Assembly (NCBI RefSeq): GCF_012427845.1
Contig: NZ_CP038498.1
Location: 124,001 to 188,000, forward strand
Reading direction: 5' to 3'
DNA from: Pectobacterium punjabense
GTDB lineage: Bacteria; Pseudomonadota; Gammaproteobacteria; Enterobacterales; Enterobacteriaceae
Length of the DNA: 64,000 nt
Position numbers and translations under genes: made by a program. The notes beneath the pieces were generated by a model that was given only the letters and a program-made list of their open reading frames with translations, was not told the DNA's origin and searched no databases. Below are positions 18,349 to 25,453 of the stretch, piece after piece; positions within the stretch are counted from its first letter, which is position 1; each line of letters starts with the position of its first letter.

Positions 18349-20492
18349 ACGCTGCCTTTGTATTTGGTTTTCAGTTGGGTAAACCAGGCTTTGCGGGTTG
18401 CTTTGCTGATTTCCTGTGGGCCACAGTCGTTATAGCCGCTTGGTGCATAGCAGTAGACCGCGCGATACAAGGCATAGGTTTTGTCTTCCGGTGGCGCTTT
18501 TGGATCGGCAATCACCTTCATGTAACCATCCAGACGATTATATTCGGTGCCGACGAATTGCGTTGGCGCGTTGGTGAGCCCACTCAACATGCTGCCTTCA
18601 CCCCAATCGAAGCCCACGCTGTTATTGGTGCGCAGGAAGAACTCGCCGAGGCAGTTAATCGCACGTGCATCGTTGGGGCGTTGGTTCAGCGTTGTGACCA
18701 CGTCATTCAGCGCTGGGCATTGATAGTCTTCCTCGGTGTCGCTGCCGTCCCAGTCAAAGGCCGTTAGATCCTCCTGATTCCAGCTTTGATTTTCGCTGCT
18801 GACCAGCGGCGCAATGTCTTTTCGCAACTGAACGTCTTTGAGATAGCTGGCGTAATCACCGTGGGTTAGCGATTTGGTTAACAGCGTATGCAGCGCGATA
18901 GCCCGCTCTTCATGGCTTTGCTGTGGGCCTGTTTGCTGACGGAGCAAATCGGCATTGGCGCTAATTTTCAGCACGGCGGAACGGAAACGCAGGTTTTTCA
19001 CCGGGCTGTCGGCGGTAAAAATTCGCTCTGGATGAACGGCCTTGACCAGCGTTTCCGCCAGTGCCAGTTGCAGGAACTGGTTTTGCGTGTACCCCATGTT
19101 ATGCGTTAATAGCTGGCGCCAGTGCGCCTCTGCCTCATCCCAGCGCTCCAGACGTACCAGCGCCCGACCGCGTAATACTTGCAGACTAAAACGCACGGTA
19201 TCGGTCAGATCGTTCGCCTGTGTGGCGGGAACGCTGTTAACCACGGCAGCGTAATCTTTTTGACCATAAAACAGCTGGGCGGCTTGAAGGTAGCTGAACG
19301 CGTCCTGCATGTTGTCTTGCTCAAACAGCGGTTTCTGCGCGGCTAGCTCATCGGCGGATAAGGCGGGTAAAGCCAGCCAGCCTTCGTCTGAACGCAAGCG
19401 TTTGAGATCTTGCACCATCGTCAACGGCGCGCTGCCCGGTGCGCTGATGAACTGCCGATTTTCCAGCAGCTTATTGTCGATCTCATCGTTCAATTCAAGG
19501 AGGTCTTCGACGTCGGTGGTGCCGTCCAGTTCGTGTTGGTACGTTTTCGCCAGAGCATTCGTATCGTTCATGATCCAGTATGCGCGACGATACAGTCCGT
19601 TAGCGGAATCGGTGTATTGCCCCTCGGGATACTGTTTCAGATAGTCATCAATATGCTGAACGGCCAACTGAGCGGCGGCTTTATCGGCTTTACTGGCATC
19701 GAACATATTGTATTCATCCAGTGCGTTTTCCATGGCTTTATTGATTGCCACGCGAATTAGCATGTAGCGCGAGGTTTCCGCAACCCACGGCTGTGGCGAC
19801 GACGTTAACGTCTGAAAACCGCTTTCCGCCTCACCAAAGTGACCCTGGTAAAACGCCAGAACCGCGAACAGATAGTGCGTGAGTGCGCCAGCGTGTCCTT
19901 CGTCTGGCAGGCTGGCAAGCCCCTCGTTCAGCGCCTCTTCGGTATACAGCGGGTTGAGGAGATTCACCCGCTGATGTGCCAGTATCGTACGCTGTTCCTC
20001 GGTGAGCTGCTTATCTGCCAACAGAACGTCAAAAAACGCTTCCAGCGTGGAGAGCGCATTGGAAATGTGCCGTCCTTCGTTATCATCAGGCGAAAACGTG
20101 GAGATCGTGCTCTGAACGGACAAAGGCAGATGCAGCTGTTTCGCTTTGTTGAGCGTCGAAAGGTAAGGCGCATCAGCCGTGACATCCTCTCCTGACTCTG
20201 ACGTCTGAGGCGTTTCCGTCGCCGCGAGCCCCATGACTCGGTACGCCGTGAAAGGATCGATACGTGAACGCGCTTGATCGGGTAAAGGATGGGGTAACGG
20301 AAGCGAAATTCCGTGGAGACGGCTTTGCAGCAACATCAGATTCGTACGCGTGTCATTACCTGGTTGCAGGTAAGGCAGGGCGGACATGCCGCATTCTGAG
20401 TCGGAAAAGCCGCACACTCCATCGCTGGAACTGAATGCCTGACTGCTCATTAACGCGGTCAGTACGCCAGCCAGTAGCGTTACTCCTTTCAT
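18318..20492 (-). CDS. large exported TPR-like protein of unknown function
   Basis: A 724-residue protein with a signal peptide (residues about 1-22, ending SSQAFS). The rest is mostly alpha-helical, with tetratricopeptide-like stretches, for example AVLAFYQGHFGEAESGFQTL near 205-225 and ALVRLERWDEAEAHW near 445-460. Eight or so cysteines are concentrated near the two ends (CGFSDSEC; CYAPSGYNDCG), consistent with disulfides in the periplasm. It may scaffold a periplasmic or outer-membrane assembly with its coupled DUF3142 partner. I recognise no named homologue. Confidence 0.7.
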   Translation of the reverse strand: MKGVTLLAGVLTALMSSQAFSSSDGVCGFSDSECGMSALPYLQPGNDTRTNLMLLQSRLHGISLPLPHPLPDQARSRIDPFTAYRVMGLAATETPQTSESGEDVTADAPYLSTLNKAKQLHLPLSVQSTISTFSPDDNEGRHISNALSTLEAFFDVLLADKQLTEEQRTILAHQRVNLLNPLYTEEALNEGLASLPDEGHAGALTHYLFAVLAFYQGHFGEAESGFQTLTSSPQPWVAETSRYMLIRVAINKAMENALDEYNMFDASKADKAAAQLAVQHIDDYLKQYPEGQYTDSANGLYRRAYWIMNDTNALAKTYQHELDGTTDVEDLLELNDEIDNKLLENRQFISAPGSAPLTMVQDLKRLRSDEGWLALPALSADELAAQKPLFEQDNMQDAFSYLQAAQLFYGQKDYAAVVNSVPATQANDLTDTVRFSLQVLRGRALVRLERWDEAEAHWRQLLTHNMGYTQNQFLQLALAETLVKAVHPERIFTADSPVKNLRFRSAVLKISANADLLRQQTGPQQSHEERAIALHTLLTKSLTHGDYASYLKDVQLRKDIAPLVSSENQSWNQEDLTAFDWDGSDTEEDYQCPALNDVVTTLNQRPNDARAINCLGEFFLRTNNSVGFDWGEGSMLSGLTNAPTQFVGTEYNRLDGYMKVIADPKAPPEDKTYALYRAVYCYAPSGYNDCGPQEISKATRKAWFTQLKTKYKGSVWAEKLDYYW

Positions 20493-20905
20493 GGTTGGTA
20501 TCCTTCTTTAACACGGGTCTTGCCTGTTTTCGGCATGAGTGACGATCACTCTACGCAATCGCGTAAAAAACGCAATGTCGAGTCATCGTAGGGGATAACC
20601 TGACCACTGAATAAATAATTTCGACGGTGTTTTCTAATCTGGAAAACTTCATTTTCCTGAATTTTTATTTATCTTCTATTAATAATTGTAGATGATTGTT
20701 ATTTTTTATTTGGTCATTATATTTCTTGCTAAAAAATATAATCATATTTTATGAGCTACAAGACATATCTCCGTGCAGGCGATATCTCACGGCTATTATT
20801 TTCTGGTTTATTCAACGATCTAGTACTCACCATTTCTACTTATAGCTACCCACCGAGTGTAATGATGTTTTTCGAAATCATATCAGTTTTTGTAAGAGGG
20901 ATATT
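20493..20905. other. AT-rich intergenic region before the DUF1120 locus
   Basis: About 410 bp with no convincing gene. Base composition falls sharply compared with the genes to the left, with long A/T runs from 20600 to 20760. It marks the left edge of the AT-rich fimbrial locus and probably contains the promoter of the decayed first subunit gene; I could not choose a promoter with confidence. Confidence 0.5.
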
Positions 20906-21451
20906 ATGCTGAATGCAATGAAGATGGCCGCCTGTGTACTGGTCGTGCTGGTAACTGCACCCCACTCGGTGAGTGCTGACGGCATTAACGTAAAAATTAT
21001 AGGTACTCTTACGTTGACGGCCTACCATTCATCGCCGACTGACGGGTGTTCATCCGACTACAGTATTACTTTACCCGTTTCGCTAAAAAATGGATTTATC
21101 ACTCTGACAGGTTTGGAAGTATTTGATACCCGTAAAAATAGCGGGGAATATGACGTCAGGCTTATACCGAGTTTCTATGCCACTGATGGTGAAAGTGCTT
21201 TATTAGTAATGCATCGTAATACGTCTAGATCGTGGGAACACTGGGTAGTTGATAATGACGCTATGTGTCATGCTTCTGATAAGCGTCAGCAATTGACTTG
21301 CTGGAAAAAAGCGAGAAAACTCCGTTCGCTAGCAAAATTATGGCTGGCACACAGGGCGTGTAAGACGACCTTAATAAAAGCCCTACGCCTTTCCTTTCAC
21401 AAACCCGCTAAGCTGGATAGGATGCTCATATTGGAGTTGGACTATCTGTAA
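20906..21451 (+). pseudogene. decayed DUF1120 fimbrial-type subunit gene
   Basis: Signal peptide (MLNAMKMAACVLVVLVTAPHSVSA) and the start DGINVKIIGTLTLTA correspond to ESIDVRVIGTITPTA of the intact copies downstream, and the end KPAKLDRMLILELDYL to KPVKLDGLTTLELHYL. Three lesions are visible. The first-cysteine position is now tyrosine. The central segment with the second cysteine is deleted. Near 21300-21365 the homologous residues (EKSEKTPFASKIMAGTQGV) are in a different frame and end in a stop, so the frame shifts out and later back. The reading stays open but cannot make a normal subunit. Confidence 0.78.
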
Positions 21452-21970
21452 CGTATTTATCTGCGGTGACTACGCTTCTGGTTTGGATTTTTCTGGTTAC
21501 TTCGGATCAATTCATATTTCTTTTTCAGATATATCTGATATTTTTAAGGTTATTTAATTACGCATTTATAGCGAGTGAAGAGTAACTCTCTTCTGGCGAG
21601 TGTGGTAATGGGAAATAGAATTTTCTTTTCTTTTCCATTTTGGAAATGTTTATTTTTCTTTTTTTTTGTTTACTTGCTTTTAATGTTTATAGATAATTTG
21701 TGAAATTTATTTATTCCAGTTGCTATTTTTTCATTTGTTAAAGTACGTATTTTACGGTTTTTTATTAATTACATGGCCGACATGGCCGGTTGAAATCTGG
21801 TGAAATGGCGCTGTTTTTATTTCTTATTTTTGTTCGCCTCACGGTGGCGGTGTTGTCTGGAAATTATTTTTTTCATTAATTTAATCATTCTGTGAGTTTT
21901 ATTCTCGCAGTTACCTGTCTGGCAGAGTCATTCCTGCCGACGTTGTTAATCTATAAAAAACGAAGAGGTT
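21452..21970. other. AT-rich leader region of the first intact subunit gene
   Basis: About 520 bp, very AT-rich, no gene. The final 70 bp (about 21899-21970), from TTATTCTCGCAGTTACCTG to the GAAGAGG ribosome site, recurs almost unchanged at about 23850-23928 ahead of the third copy, so the promoter/leader was duplicated with the gene. Confidence 0.6.
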
Positions 21971-22687
21971 ATGATGATGATGAATACAGTAACAAAAACC
22001 GCTTGTGCACTGGCGGTTTTGGCCGCGACATCAACCAGCGTGATGGCTGAAAGTATTGATGTCAGAGTCATTGGCACCATCACGCCGACGGCCTGCAAGC
22101 CCATCCTGGCCGGTGGCGGTACCATCGATTATGGCGTTATTCCGCCAGCATCGTTGAAAAAGGACACCTTTACGGTGTTAGCGGAAAAACAGGTCGATTT
22201 TTCCATAACGTGTGATGCCCCTGCGAAAGTCGCGGTGAATGCTATCGGTACGAAGGCCGATACAGTCACAGATACAAACAAAGCTGCTGGTGGCTATGAT
22301 CCCTTTAGGGGCAAGCTCTTTGATATGCCTTCTGTAAATGTCACAGGGTTAGGGAAATCTGATGACGGCAAGAATATCGGGGGATATGGCATTCGGTTTG
22401 TACCGGATTCCTATACTGTTGATGGTGGCAGTGCTTCATTACTGGTGCGCCAGAAGGCGTCTGATGAGTGGGACAGCTTAGTACACGATAATGGCTCCTT
22501 GTTTGGTGTGTATTCTAAACTCCAGCAGCTAACCTGGGCAGAAAAAGGTGGGAAAACGCCGGTCGCTTTCAAAACGGTGGCCGGTAAACTGGGCGTGCAG
22601 GCTTATATCACCAAAACCTCCGATCTTGACCTTTCCAAACCCGTCAAGCTGGATGGCCTGACCACGCTGGAACTGCATTACCTGTAA
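21971..22687 (+). CDS. DUF1120 fimbrial-type subunit, copy 1
   Basis: A 238-residue secreted protein. Signal peptide about residues 1-25 (ending SVMA), then an alternating hydrophobic N-terminal strand IDVRVIGTITPTAC that could be the donor strand for chaperone-usher assembly. Two cysteines (ACKP near 41 and ITCDAP near 80) can form the usual pilin disulfide, and the C-terminal strand ends LELHYL. Four consecutive ATG codons begin the gene after GAAGAGG, so the exact start is ambiguous. Near-identical to copy 3 except for a patch around residues 165-190. Probably a major surface subunit. Confidence 0.85.
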   Translation: MMMMNTVTKTACALAVLAATSTSVMAESIDVRVIGTITPTACKPILAGGGTIDYGVIPPASLKKDTFTVLAEKQVDFSITCDAPAKVAVNAIGTKADTVTDTNKAAGGYDPFRGKLFDMPSVNVTGLGKSDDGKNIGGYGIRFVPDSYTVDGGSASLLVRQKASDEWDSLVHDNGSLFGVYSKLQQLTWAEKGGKTPVAFKTVAGKLGVQAYITKTSDLDLSKPVKLDGLTTLELHYL

Positions 22688-22700
22688 TGTTTTTCTCTGC

Positions 22701-22728
22701 TGTCGATTGGGATCTGTGCCCAGTTTTT
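22701..22728 (+). terminator. imperfect hairpin with T-run after subunit copy 1
   Basis: GATTGGGATCTGTGCCCAGTTTTTT can fold with a few mismatches and is the diverged counterpart of the perfect hairpin after copy 3. Likely a weak transcript end or attenuator. Confidence 0.5.
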
Positions 22729-22777
22729 TATGACTAATACGCGTCTCTTTTATTTTTAGAGACCAAGGGTGTTCCGT

Positions 22778-22798
22778 ATGCGTCTTTCTGCACCATAA
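22778..22798 (+). pseudogene. fossil of the chaperone gene start
   Basis: ATGCGTCTTTCTGCACCATAA (MRLSAP, stop) follows AGAGACCAAGGGTGTTCCGT. The same leader with small changes (AGAGACCGAAGGTGTTTCGT) precedes the real chaperone start ATGCGTTTTTCTAC at 24746. The spacer after copy 1 therefore preserves the first bases of the chaperone gene, which shows that the subunit was duplicated together with its downstream junction and then cut. Confidence 0.7.
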
Positions 22799-22924
22799 AC
22801 CGCAGAGATATATTCTGGATATTTTTACATTTTTCAATTTTAAAAAGTTTATTTCTTTTAACGTTTCTTCTTGGCAGGTAAATTTCTGCTGGTTCTTTTA
22901 ATTAATAAACATGAAGAGGTTATT

Positions 22925-23626
22925 ATGATGATGATGAATACAGTAACAAAAACGGCCTGTGCACTGGCGGTTTTAGCCGCGACATCAACCAGCGTGATGG
23001 CTGAAAGTATTGATGTCAGAGTCATTGGCACCATCACGCCGACAGCCTGCAAGCCTACCCTGTCCGGTGGGGGTACGATTGACTATGGTGTTATTTCGCC
23101 AGCGTCGTTAAAGAAAGATTCACTTAATCAACTCGGTATTAAGAGTGTGGACTTTGCTATCACCTGTGATGCGCCGGCAAAAGTTGCATTGAAAGCGATT
23201 AACGGCCGCCCTAACACCGTGGCTGGACGGGGAGATGACAATAAAGGTGGCGCTTCCTATCGACCTGACAATATTGGCGGTGATGTTGCAGACTACGTTG
23301 TTGGGCTGGGTCTGGATGGTAATAAAAAAATAGGCGGATATGCCATTGCAATGACAAATGTTAGTGCGGATGGCAAATCGGTTGATTATGGGATTCAAGG
23401 TTTAAATTCAGGTGACAAATGGACTAAATACGGCAAATCTTATTTCTATTACACAGTGCCAGTGATATCCAGTTGGTTTAAACCTGGCACAACTGATCCT
23501 ATCGCTTTCACCACTCTCGTTGGCAAGCTGGATGTCCAGGCCTACATCAACAAAACCTCTGAGCTTGACCTCTCCAAACCCGTCAAGCTTGATGGCCTGA
23601 CCACGCTGGAACTGCATTACCTGTAA
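22925..23626 (+). CDS. DUF1120 fimbrial-type subunit, copy 2 (divergent centre)
   Basis: A 233-residue secreted subunit. Signal peptide, N-terminal strand, both cysteines and the last 30 residues are nearly the same as in copies 1 and 3, but residues about 65-200 are substantially different (for example KAINGRPNTVAGRGDDNKGGASY and the IGGYAIAMTNVSADGKS stretch). Starts at 22925 with four ATG codons after GAAGAGGTTATT. The mosaic of shared ends and a private middle suggests recombination or strong diversifying selection. Assembly role as for copy 1. Confidence 0.85.
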   Translation: MMMMNTVTKTACALAVLAATSTSVMAESIDVRVIGTITPTACKPTLSGGGTIDYGVISPASLKKDSLNQLGIKSVDFAITCDAPAKVALKAINGRPNTVAGRGDDNKGGASYRPDNIGGDVADYVVGLGLDGNKKIGGYAIAMTNVSADGKSVDYGIQGLNSGDKWTKYGKSYFYYTVPVISSWFKPGTTDPIAFTTLVGKLDVQAYINKTSELDLSKPVKLDGLTTLELHYL

Positions 23627-23928
23627 TGTTTTTTCCGTAATAAACTGCGGAGATATATTTTTATTTATTTTCTAATTTGGAAAGGTTTGTTTTTTTATTA
23701 TTTTTAATATTCCTGACTGCTTTTTGAAGATGATCACTTCACTGGTTTTTTATTGGCACCTGTATTGATTAATTGATTGTGATTTCCTGGGTGCTACTCA
23801 ATTGAATTAAGGGGGTGATGTAAAAATAAAATAATGCGGTTGTTGATGATGTTTATTCTCGCAGTTATCTGTCTGGCAGGATTCATTCCTGTTGACGTTA
23901 TTAATCTATAAAAAACGAAGAGGTTATT
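23627..23928. other. AT-rich spacer between subunit copies 2 and 3
   Basis: About 300 bp without a gene. The start (AAACTGCGGAGATATATT near 23641) repeats a stretch of the copy 1-copy 2 spacer (AAACCGCAGAGATATATT near 22797). The last 80 bp repeats the leader of copy 1. The spacer is therefore built of duplicated pieces. Confidence 0.6.
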
Positions 23929-24645
23929 ATGATGATGATGAATACAGTAACAAAAACGGCCTGTGCACTGGCGGTTTTAGCCGCGACATCAACCAGCGTG
24001 ATGGCTGAAAGTATTGATGTCAGAGTCATTGGCACCATCACGCCGACGGCCTGCAAGCCCACTCTGGCCGGTGGCGGTACCATCGATTATGGTGTTATTC
24101 CGCCAGCGTCGTTGAAAAGTGACACCTTTACGGTGTTAGCGGAAAAACAGGTCGATTTTTCCATAACGTGTGATGCTCCTGCGAAAGTTGCGGTGAATGC
24201 TATCGGCACCAAGGCCGATACGGTCACCGATGCAAAAAAATCTGCTGGTGGCTATGCCCCTTTTCTGGGCAAGCTCTTTGATATGCCTTCTGTGAATGTC
24301 GCAGGGTTAGGAAAATCTGATGACGGCAAGAATATCGGGGGATACGGCATTCGGTTTGTTCCGGGCTCCTACACCGTTGATGGTGGCAGTGCTTCATTGC
24401 TGGTACGCAAAAATGCGTCTGACAACTGGGGCAGTGCGACATTTGATAATGGCTCCTTGCTTAATTACACTTCTAAAAGCCATCAGCTAACCTGGGCAGA
24501 AAAAGGCGGGAAAACGCCGGTCGCTTTCAAAACGGTTGCCGGTAAACTGGGCGTACAGGCTTATATCACCAAAACCTCCGAGCTTAACCTCTCCAAACCC
24601 GTCAAACTGGACGGGCTGACCACGCTGGAACTGCATTACCTGTAA
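23929..24645 (+). CDS. DUF1120 fimbrial-type subunit, copy 3
   Basis: A 238-residue secreted subunit, co-linear with copy 1 along its whole length. Differences cluster at residues about 98-110 and 165-190 (KNASDNWGSATFDNGSLL versus QKASDEWDSLVHDNGSLF). Same signal peptide, paired cysteines and terminal LELHYL. Four ATG codons after GAAGAGGTTATT. It is directly upstream of the chaperone gene, from which a hairpin separates it. Confidence 0.85.
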   Translation: MMMMNTVTKTACALAVLAATSTSVMAESIDVRVIGTITPTACKPTLAGGGTIDYGVIPPASLKSDTFTVLAEKQVDFSITCDAPAKVAVNAIGTKADTVTDAKKSAGGYAPFLGKLFDMPSVNVAGLGKSDDGKNIGGYGIRFVPGSYTVDGGSASLLVRKNASDNWGSATFDNGSLLNYTSKSHQLTWAEKGGKTPVAFKTVAGKLGVQAYITKTSELNLSKPVKLDGLTTLELHYL

Positions 24646-24662
24646 TGTTTTTCTCCGCTGCC

Positions 24663-24687
24663 GACTGGGCTCCGTGCCCAGTCTTTT
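24663..24687 (+). terminator. hairpin with T-run between subunit copy 3 and the chaperone gene
   Basis: GACTGGGC-TCCGT-GCCCAGTC is a perfect 8-bp stem followed by TTTT. In chaperone-usher operons such a partial terminator after the major subunit keeps subunit mRNA in excess over chaperone and usher mRNA; that role is inferred here. Confidence 0.7.
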
Positions 24688-24745
24688 CTGGTTTTCTCTG
24701 ACCAATTCCTGTTTCTTTTATTTTTAGAGACCGAAGGTGTTTCGT

Positions 24746-25444
24746 ATGCGTTTTTCTACTTTTTGTGTGGCTTCGCTTGCCGCGCTGTGGTTGCTATCCG
24801 TCAACGCTCATGCAACGGGCATGCTGCCCGAATCTTCAGTTGTTATCGTAGAGGGAAGTGATGGTGAAGGTGCCATCAACCTGAAAAATACGGATGCCTT
24901 TCCCGTATTGCTGCTAACGACGTTGCAGGATATTGAGCACGACCAGGAAAAATTACTCATCATCACCCCACCGGCTGCTCGTGTCGAATCTGGCAAAACC
25001 CAGCGTGTGCGTTTCATGCTGACGACGAAAACACCACTTAAAACCGAACGTCTTAAACGCGTGATATTTGAAGGTGTACCTCCTCAGGAAAAAGACGGCA
25101 ACGTCGTGCGTATGACCGTGCGACAGAACCTGCCAGTCATCATTCGCCCTGCTGGCCTTGCCCGTGATGAGGCTCCCTGGAAACGCCTTGTGTGGTCTCT
25201 CAAGGAAGGAAAACTGAGCGTCCATAACCCATCACCTTATGTTGTTCGCCTTGGTGTGGGCGTTACGACATTGCCAAACCGCTCGAACTGGATGCTGCCG
25301 CATGCTTATATCCTGCCGGGACAGCAACTGACACTGACCAGCGAGGTAAAGCAAACCAGTGGCGTAGCAAACCGAGTCCAGATCTCACCTGCTACGACGT
25401 GGGGTTTTACTGTCGATAGCTATGAAGCGCCTCTGGTGCCGTAA
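24746..25444 (+). CDS. periplasmic fimbrial chaperone
   Basis: A 232-residue two-domain immunoglobulin-like chaperone that caps subunits by donor-strand complementation. Signal peptide MRFSTFCVASLAALWLLSVNAHA; domain 1 includes ITPPAARVESGKTQRVRFML, with the conserved arginine and the alternating G1-type strand, and RLKRVIFEGVPP; domain 2 has NLPVIIRPAGLA and the C-terminal strands. The ATG at 24746 is chosen because a GAAGGTG site precedes it and the signal peptide then starts cleanly. Immediately followed by the usher gene (9 nt). Confidence 0.88.
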   Translation: MRFSTFCVASLAALWLLSVNAHATGMLPESSVVIVEGSDGEGAINLKNTDAFPVLLLTTLQDIEHDQEKLLIITPPAARVESGKTQRVRFMLTTKTPLKTERLKRVIFEGVPPQEKDGNVVRMTVRQNLPVIIRPAGLARDEAPWKRLVWSLKEGKLSVHNPSPYVVRLGVGVTTLPNRSNWMLPHAYILPGQQLTLTSEVKQTSGVANRVQISPATTWGFTVDSYEAPLVP

Positions 25445-25453
25445 GGGGGCGAT

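Noticed and set aside
20906..21451. Calling the first DUF1120 reading frame a functional gene
   Set aside because: Frame and cysteine losses relative to the three intact copies make it a decayed copy.
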